DNA from: Cryptomeria japonica | Taxonomy: Eukaryota; Streptophyta; Pinopsida; Cupressales; Cupressaceae | DNA: 64,000 nt | Assembly (NCBI RefSeq): GCF_030272615.1 | Contig: NC_081411.1 | Span: 832,058,160 to 832,122,159 of the forward strand | Reading direction: 5' to 3' | Part shown: piece after piece, positions 48,701 through 57,700 of the stretch | How the letters are laid out: each line of letters opens with the position of its first letter | Numbering within the stretch: position 1 is the stretch's first letter | The notes under the pieces: generated by a model | What the model saw: the letters and a program-made list of their open reading frames with translations, nothing else | What the model was told of the DNA's origin: nothing | Database searches by the model: none | Program-made: the position numbers and the translations under genes

Positions 48701-51700
48701 TTGGCCCAATAGTCCTCGAGGTCTAGTTTGTGCTCAAACTTCTCTCCATTAACCATTCCCATCCGATGAAAAGGATTGAAATGATGGACAAGTCTCCAAC
48801 CCTTTTCCGATACTGAGAGGAAACGACGCTCTTGTCTTTTGTTTTCGTCTTTGAACAATTATTAAATTTTCCAATTGTCTTGATACCTCAAGAAGTATAA
48901 TTCTCAAACCAATTGATCAAATATTTTGACTCTCAAGATAATCGTTGATGAAGACCTCCTTGAAGAGTTCTTGTAACATGCATAAGGAATGCATCATTGA
49001 CCCTTTTCAAATGAAACTTCTCCTCCAAGTGCAGTTGTGGATAGCAATCATAGACAGCGAACTGATTTTCTTTATTTCCAACAGCTCCTCTACACACAAG
49101 GCCTTTGTATCTGTATGTTTGGGCTAAAGAATAGATCAAATAGGAACTCATATAAATTGTTCTATTCTTTTTCAGATTTCTCAACTGATCATCTAAATTG
49201 TCACTTATGATCTTTACCTAGCTAATCATTTTAACTCCAACAATCACCTCATGAATAAAATAGTACATCCATGGCTCAAAGGGTGCACCTTGTTGGCTGC
49301 CCATAACTTTGTTTAACAAGACTGTGAGGTCTCCATTGTCCTCTTTGAAATAAGGCCTAATGAAGGTCTTAGACATCTTCGAAATACTTTTTCTAGGCTT
49401 CTCCAACCATGAATGGTTGATGTTAGCCTCATACTCTTCCATATTATCCTGATATAATTGGGTCAGGGATGCGGAAGGCCTCTCTAATTGCTACTTCACC
49501 AATATTTGCAAGTATCCTTCCATCAGGTGCCCCTATCTCTCTGTTCTCCGGATTATAATGTTTGAAACATTCTACGATCAATTCGGTACATTGAGCTGCT
49601 GGAAGGAAACTAGCAGCCTACACTATCCCATTTCGCATCATTTTCCATGCAATTGTTGTGGTTAACTGGGTATCCATGTCGTGCTTCCTCTTCTTGAATT
49701 CTCAAAGGTTTATGCGTCTGAGGTTTGTGTCTCCCACTTGCTTCCATTGGAAATTTATCTTCGATTCCGAAGGAGAATCCTTATCAACTTGGAACTTCAT
49801 GTGGACTCTGTGAGATGGTCCAATTATCGAGGTCATCCAAATCTGCAAGTTTTGAACAAAATTAAGTTAGAATTTGTATTTCAAGTGGGGATTTGGAGTT
49901 TTGCAGCTAAGTGTATTTCGATTTTTTCAATTTTTCCAACACTTAGTTCTTAAAAAGGGTTCTCAACACTTAGATATTCTTGAAATCTCAGAAAAACCCT
50001 TGAATATGACCAAACTTGGGTACTTTCATGTCTGATTTTGATCAAAATCAAGATTGAGAATAAACTAGGTCCAAGATATTTGTTTAAGTCCATGCTAATA
50101 CTGTCTTATGGAGAAGAAAATAAGAAAGAAGAGAAGGAAAATTTATTACATTTGTTCTTTCTTTGAAACTTTTGAAAAATCAGGTTAGGAAACCTGATAT
50201 CCTGCCCATAAAACCAAATTCACCTTCAAAAGGAGGAGAAAGGAGAGAAGAAATGCTGTTTAAGATGGAAAATCAGAGGTTGATCTCCAAAAATTTGTGA
50301 ATTTGCTCTTCAAAACAGTCAAAAATTCTTCTCCAAACTGTGTATGAACCTCTGAAATATTGTTGAAAATCCTCAGACCTGCACAAAGTCTCCTTCAAAA
50401 TCTCTTCAGCCTGCAGAAAACTTCTCTCAAAAACTCTCTCTACTTGCTCTCCAAAGTTCGAACTTCATATGAGAAAATGAAAGAATGAATTGTATTTGTA
50501 ATGAAGTTCGAATTCTCAATTATAAACACAGAAGATCTCTTAAAATTTGTTTCTATTCACTCTTTAGTCTTTCGAGTTGTAAGAGAAAGTTTCTAAATTG
50601 AATCTTAGTTGAGCTATCATCTCCTTGCCAAATTCGAATTGTGAATCTCAGTCTTAAATGAAAGTTTCTAATTTAGTTTTCAGTCCATGATTCGAACTCA
50701 ATCTTCAATATTCCTCTTTCAAAAACTTTCTGCATTTGCCTTTAGTTTGTGTTAGTTTTAGCAATCAGATTAGCAGTATAGAACAGAAAATCAGAATGCA
50801 AAGTAAATCATATGCATAACACACATGTACCCTGGGAAAACATCCCTCTTGGAGGAAAAACCCAGCAACCAAAGATCTCAGATCTGATTAGAATAAACAC
50901 AGTAGCAGATTACAAACGTTAACCCCTTTAGGGCACACAGCAACAAGAGCGAGCTTATCTGAAGATGAAGGATTGAATGTGTATGCAGATCACAGTTACT
51001 GTCAGCCGAATTGAGACCAAATTCGGCAGACCTAAGGTGCTTCGCCCATTATGTATCAAGTTCGGCAGCCCAGCAATGTCTTCGCTGATGATGAATTGGT
51101 GTTCGCTTGGCCTTGAGTGTGCTCGCTCAGCATGAACAGAAATTCGGCAGAGTTTAGGTAGGTTCGGATGTGCAGAATTAGATTTACTAAGCCTTAAAAC
51201 AGGTTTGCTCCTCCTTGCACAGATTCGCTGTCATAGATAAATGCCCTAGTGCAGATATATGTTGCTGAGGAGGCCCGCTGCTGATCAGAGATGGTTCGCA
51301 TGAGATAGATTTGCTTGTGTCAATAATTTCTTTAAGATCCTCAAGTCTCCTTTCATATATAGGAGATCATACACACAATAACCCTTGGTCGGCCTTGTAT
51401 ATTTAGGAGCCAAGTTACATTTCAAATATGGGTCAAGGCCCATTCACAAGTTACATCAATTGTTGCTCATTACAAGTTTCATTTGGGGTAGGACTCAATA
51501 TGAGTCTCACTTAATTACACGTTACATATACCAGTCAGTCATACAAGTTACACCCGTCGCCCAAATAGGGCCAGACCCAAAGAGGGTTTACACAATAAAG
51601 TGATATGTCAAAATGCTGAGGCCGAGAGGCCACTCAGCATTATATGTACTAGGTCGGCCCTAGAGGGATCCAGCCTAGCTACAAATCACCAGTTTGAACT

Positions 51701-54700
51701 TGATCAAGATCCCTTGCTGACAGCGTGTGGGAATATTCTTTTCTTTCATTCCAAAATTAGCAAGTTTTACATAAGGCGAACTTGATGAATCTGATTCTCT
51801 TTTACTTAGGTGGACTTCATTGAAGTGTTTCCACTTACACTTGAGGTAGGGCACACTCTTGCCCTTCATATCATTGAAGTGTTTCTACTTACACTTGAGG
51901 GGCACACTCTTGATTGTCTTAAGTTAGGCACCATATACCATGCTCTTGGGCAGACTTCATTGAAGTCATGCACCTCAACTTGTAGATTGGGCGGACTTTG
52001 CTTGAGTTGGGCACCTTATGTCAACGGACTTCATGGATTTGATGCCCCATTGCTTGTGATGTTGGGCGGACTTGGACATATCTTTGCACTTCATTCCACT
52101 TGAGCGGACTTGGACACACTCTTGCCCTTCATATCATCTCTTTCTAGGGCGAACTTTGCTAGCTTCATGCACTTCATACCCTCTTCATAGGGCAGACTTC
52201 GAAGAAAGATTATCTCCATGGAAACCAGATCAAAATCCTCAAAATTCCTCTAGAACCCTAAAATCTAGGAACTTAGCTTTTTCGAACGCAACTTGAATTT
52301 TGGAGGAAATTGTTGATCATTTTCAGTGTAATTCGGAGCCAATAGTGCAAACCCTACATCCCCTTTCCAAAAATAGAAAAAAAGCAAACATCCCTAAATA
52401 GGAAAAACTTTCTAAAAATAGCCATTTCAAGGATCGCGCTTAAAATGCCAAAAACGAGACTTCCTAAAGAATAGGAAAAAGCAAAACTTTCAAAAAATAG
52501 AAAGTTGTTCAAATTCACTCAAATCAATTGCAATCTTCATCCTTTGGACTTTCTAAGCATGTTGACGACGTCTAGACTCTGTTTTGACCATGGCTGGCAC
52601 AAACTGTATTATGAATTCCAAAACTTAGACCATTCAAAACTGACAAAAATGGTGTTGAGAGGTCACGAGGCTCTAACAAAAACCCTAGAAAGCAAGAAAC
52701 AAGGAGGGTCCCCGTTTGCAATGGGGTGATGAGTGAAAAGGTCACAACACTACCATAACCCAACCCAAATCCATTATTCTTACATATTGCAATCTAGTCC
52801 ACTTTCCATTGACATCCTTCATACTCCTCTTCCACAACACATTGAGGTTCCCCATTTGGAGAAATAAAAAGGACAAGGTGACCCCCACACATGTGAAAAC
52901 ATTTTCCGCTTTATGTAGTGCCTTCTTTCATGACCAAAGGCTTCTTGCAAAACTATTCCCTCATTCTTTAAAGGATAACGATTCGGAATGGTTTTTCTCC
53001 TTACCTGGATATTCAATCAATACATTTCAACAATTGGTTGATGCAATCATTCAACATTTTCAAAACAATATTGGGCCACAAGTTACTTGGACTAATTTAG
53101 TGCATTGTAAACAAGGTGCTAAGGAAAAAGTAACTAATTTCATTGGTAGATATAAACATTTCTCTGCACAAATTGCTTATCCTATACCTGATGGTGATAT
53201 TCAAAGGATTTTCATTGATAATTTGTAAAAAGACAATAGAGATCAGCTTTTGTTTTCTGAATTTGCATCTTTCACAAAATTGTGCACAGCACTTCATAAC
53301 TATCAACTTCAAGTGAGTCAATATGAACCCTCGTCATCTTTGACTCCAATTGATAGAAATGAGGATGTTCACCAAACATTTCAAAACTTCAGAAAACAAA
53401 ATAAGAACTTTGTCAAAATCAATGGCAAGAATTATTCTAATCATATTGATTCTCAAGAGGCAGCAACATCAAACCTTGTTGTAGCTCTCTTTTCTTCAAA
53501 ATTCACACATTGAAACTTCACTCCCCTTTCTAGTTCTTTACATAGCATCATACTTCAATTGATTAATAATAGATACTTCCACTCCTTGCCACCTTTTGAC
53601 TCAAAAGCCTTTTGCCAATACCATCATCAACTAGAGCATGATGCAAAGATATGTATCCATTTGAAGCATGAAATCCAAGATCTTATTGATTCTAATGCTA
53701 TAGTGGTGGATGGTGTGAATGATAAAAGACACAAATTTGTGACGCCTCCTAATCAAAATTTACAAATCTTTACCAATTGTTTTTTATCCCATTCTACGAG
53801 TGTTGTTGAGCATAATGATAGAGCTTTGTAGGTATGATGACATCTCTAATGGAGCCAACAATGTTGTGAACTCGATTGAGCAACCTAATCCTTTGGATGT
53901 CTATATGCTACCTTAAAGCAATTGCTCTTGGTAAGGCGTATGCAATCGCTTTAACATGGGGGCATACACTCCACTGTATGTTACAATTTGTGCACACACC
54001 ACGAAATTTGGTTTGTAAACTTTGATGACACACCATGATATGCTTCATGACACTGCAACACCCATTTTGCAGTCACATTTTCAGATTATTTTGCAAGTCA
54101 AGGTTTTGTTTTGTAATCTTTGTGTTTCGTGCACGCTGCAGCATCCATTTTGCAGTCACATTTTCAGATTATTTTGCAAGTCAAGGTTTTGTTTTGTAAT
54201 CTTTGTGTTTCGTGCACGCTGCAGCACCCATTTTGCAATCACTTTTTGTCATATTATCTAGCAAATGACATCTTAGATTCCTACCACATGCATACCATGT
54301 TATGAAATCTAAACCAACCTAGAAACATTTTCTCCAAGCCATGCTAAAATGGTCTAAGATCATAGTTATAAAGGACGGGGATGGGTACTGGTATGCTATT
54401 TTCAAAAAACGTTGAGAAGGGTACTTGCAGACAACTACACACACACACACATATACATAGAAAGAGAGAGAGAGAGAGAGGACATATTTAAAGAATGCTA
54501 AATACTAAAATGCCTAAAACTGTAATGACTTGGAGATGACAATGAAACTAGAAGAGGAGTCCCACTGCTTTCAAAAGCATAGTATGTCTAACCTTGGAGA
54601 TGAAAATAATTTCCATCAACCAATATAACTTCAACGCATGTACACATCTTAAGCCTTGGTATTGTTTCGCCATATATTCTTACCTCTTTGGGATGTAACA

Positions 54701-57700
54701 AAACACTTGTAAAATTTTATGGAAAAAAAAAAGAAAATTACAGGTCTATTAGTGTATAGTTTTATTTCCTTTAATTGATGTCAACCGCTTATCTGTAAGT
54801 CTAGAAATACAATGTAATTTATAAGATATATTTTAAAAAACAAAGAAACTTCATCTGAAGTCTCCTAAAGTTTCGGTATGGGAGACTAGTGCAAGGGGTC
54901 AAGGTACAAGCCTTCTAAACAGAACCATACATTTATAACCAATATAAACTCTATACCAATTATGAGGCTCTTTATTTTCCTCGAACCTTCAACAATGTAA
55001 CACAAACTTTTACCTGGATTTTAGCCAAATATTTGACAGCTGAAGAAGCTTTAGCTGCAAAAAACTTAGTTGATGATAAAGAGTTGTAGGGTAGGCTACA
55101 AGAAAATTATATGGAGCAAGCAATACATAACCATGGTAAACCTCAAAAAAAGTGTGGTTGTAGAGACATCAATCAGATCTATTTTAATTAAAATTGTCTC
55201 ACTTCTCGTTTTCATTGTGATAGATACAGAGAACTTCAAACAAGAACCTAAAATATTTCACATGGTTTTGAAAAATGATGAAGAAATCTAAATTGCAATC
55301 AAAATTAATAACTGGTAAAGCAATATTGACAACATTCACACTACAAAAGCAATTACACATCTTCAGCATCATCTGCAATTCTGTTGGGAGAAATAAATAG
55401 TCATTTTCAAAAATTTGTTGACCACGAAAAGATGAAATGTCTTTCCTAAGACTAGTCTCAATCCACTAATAAGGTTCAAGGATATGGATTTTTAAGCCCT
55501 GGAGAGAACTACAATCACTGGTATAAACAGCAATTTATTTTTGGAGGTTTGGATTGAAAGCATGATAATCATCTAATGAAATCCTCCACTTGCTTCCTTG
55601 AAGAAGGCTTATAGAAATTTGAAAATTTCTCTACAACCATTAATTAGTCTTCAACGTACAAAATATACCACCCTGTCGTCAGTTGTTTAACTATTATGGA
55701 CTGACACATACAAGGCAAGTTCAAGCACAAAGCTGTTTTAACTTAAATAGTAAATCTACTTACGTTGAACATACTGGATCGCTAAGCTTATTTAACTTGT
55801 ACACACAATGACCTATATACCACCTTAATTTAATCTTACCTAAAACTGTTATTTATTACTTGATCTAAGACAAGGTCCAGAAGATAAACATATAAAAATT
55901 TCATCAGCCTAGTAAACATTGGGGTCACAGTTAATGACCAAAATTCTCCTTTTCAAATCTTGTCTGTTACATGGACACCCAGCAATAAAGAACTAATAAT
56001 CTTCTTAAAGAAAGAACTAGCATACTTGAAAAACAAATCTAACATGACACACTTTCACTTGCTTTATGAGTATCACAACCAAAAGTCTGTAATATAGAAC
56101 TGACAAATATCAAAGTGTACACACAACACAGGTTAAGATAAGAAAAATGACGTATACCTTACTGTCTCCTTCTCATCTGCTACAACTACTATTGGGATGA
56201 AAGGATGGAGCAATACAGCCTTAGTTCCTAGCTCACAGCCTGTATCCCAACTCGCATTTTGATCACTGACTTTGGTTACATCTGCAAGATACAAAACCAA
56301 CTCTTATCTATCATTTTTGTCAAGTCACATGCAAAACACACAAAATATAACTTATTTTAAACAAGAAATAAATACTTTCTGGATAAAGGCAAATATGGTA
56401 TTAACTGGAGTGTTGGCATTTTGCTATTCTATCAAGAGTCATGCTCTCTCGTTCTTCTCTTCTTGCTAATGATTCCTCGTCATCATTAGCTGGAGACAAA
56501 AGAGGCCTTGAGAAATGACCACAACTCCAACTATAAATAGTTGATTGTGGAACAAGCCCTCTTTCAGAAGTTGATGCCGTTACAGATTGGGCTAAAATTG
56601 AATCTGCTAATCCGGCATCTGAAGCAGTGCGCATATGAGGACTAAACTCTAATGAGCACACCCTCCGCATTAATTGTGTCCGAGTTGGGGGACTTGCGGG
56701 AGGAGTTCTGAATGTAATAGGTGCTGCAAAACATAAAAATGCAACAGCATGTAAAAATTTCATTCACATAAAATGAACACTTTAATTAATAAAAAAATAT
56801 GTATATTTTTATCGCAACCACCACCAAAGTGACAGAAACAACTAATAAACTAATCAGCAGAATGTTTCTCCTGTTTAAGATAGAGCCTGGTGGCAACAAT
56901 TGCTAAGTACTCTGTTTTACTCTAAGCTAGACCTCTGTAATACATTGCACTAACCTAAACATCTTTGCATCTTGCTTTATATAACTGTAACAGTTTAAAA
57001 AACCAACCTGGATTTAAATCTAACCAAGAAAATGAACGTGCCAATCCAGGAATAGCATGAACAGATGAAAGAGAAGCATCCCGGGGATGTCCAACACCAC
57101 CTGTAGGCCTGACTGGCTTCACCACAACTGGCTCAACACCAATTATCCGCAGTATTTGATGCCCCAAACTCGCAACACGTGGAGAAGGATCCCTTGCCAA
57201 TGTATACATTGCTGCAACACACTGAGCATATACTGCATTATCCAAGGATCTGGACTTCGGAAGCCTTATATTTCCATTACTTGCAGCATCAGTTAGTGAC
57301 ACCCTGGACTCTGAATGCTGGGAACCATCAGATGATGGAGATCCATGCATGACAGTAGACGATGCCAGTGGGCTACTGGCAGGTACCCTTACCTCTCGAG
57401 CTGGGGTACTACTGTCACTTCCTACTCTTAAGACTGGACCATGGTTAGCAGAATACACATTCAGTGATTGAGTTAACTGGCCAGCATTAATGTAGCTGTT
57501 GGTTGAACTTCTCACAGATGCCAATGATGGCAATGAAGTCAATGTGGAATTGGAAGGTGGCTTTAAATATGCAGCAGCCATTGGTTTCAGCTGCTTGTTG
57601 TGCCCAACAGCAAAGCGTGATAAGGCTGAAAAACAAGTTAAATCACCATAATTCCTTAGATACAATTAAATCAAAATTTTAGGCTTTAGTAAACAATGTA

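Larger units (their letters stand above)
46221..52749. mobile_element. 6.53 kb insertion, TGTTG...CAACA ends, CTACC target duplication
   Basis: Ends TGTTGGTG at 46221 and TCACAACA at 52749. CTACC stands on both sides (46216-46220 and 52750-52754). This cuts one gypsy gag gene in two, so the borders are independently supported. I could not make out two matching LTRs, so they have either diverged or been rearranged. The interior has no gag or pol, only a broken unknown gene on the minus strand, which fits a large nonautonomous derivative (LARD-like). Confidence 0.75.
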
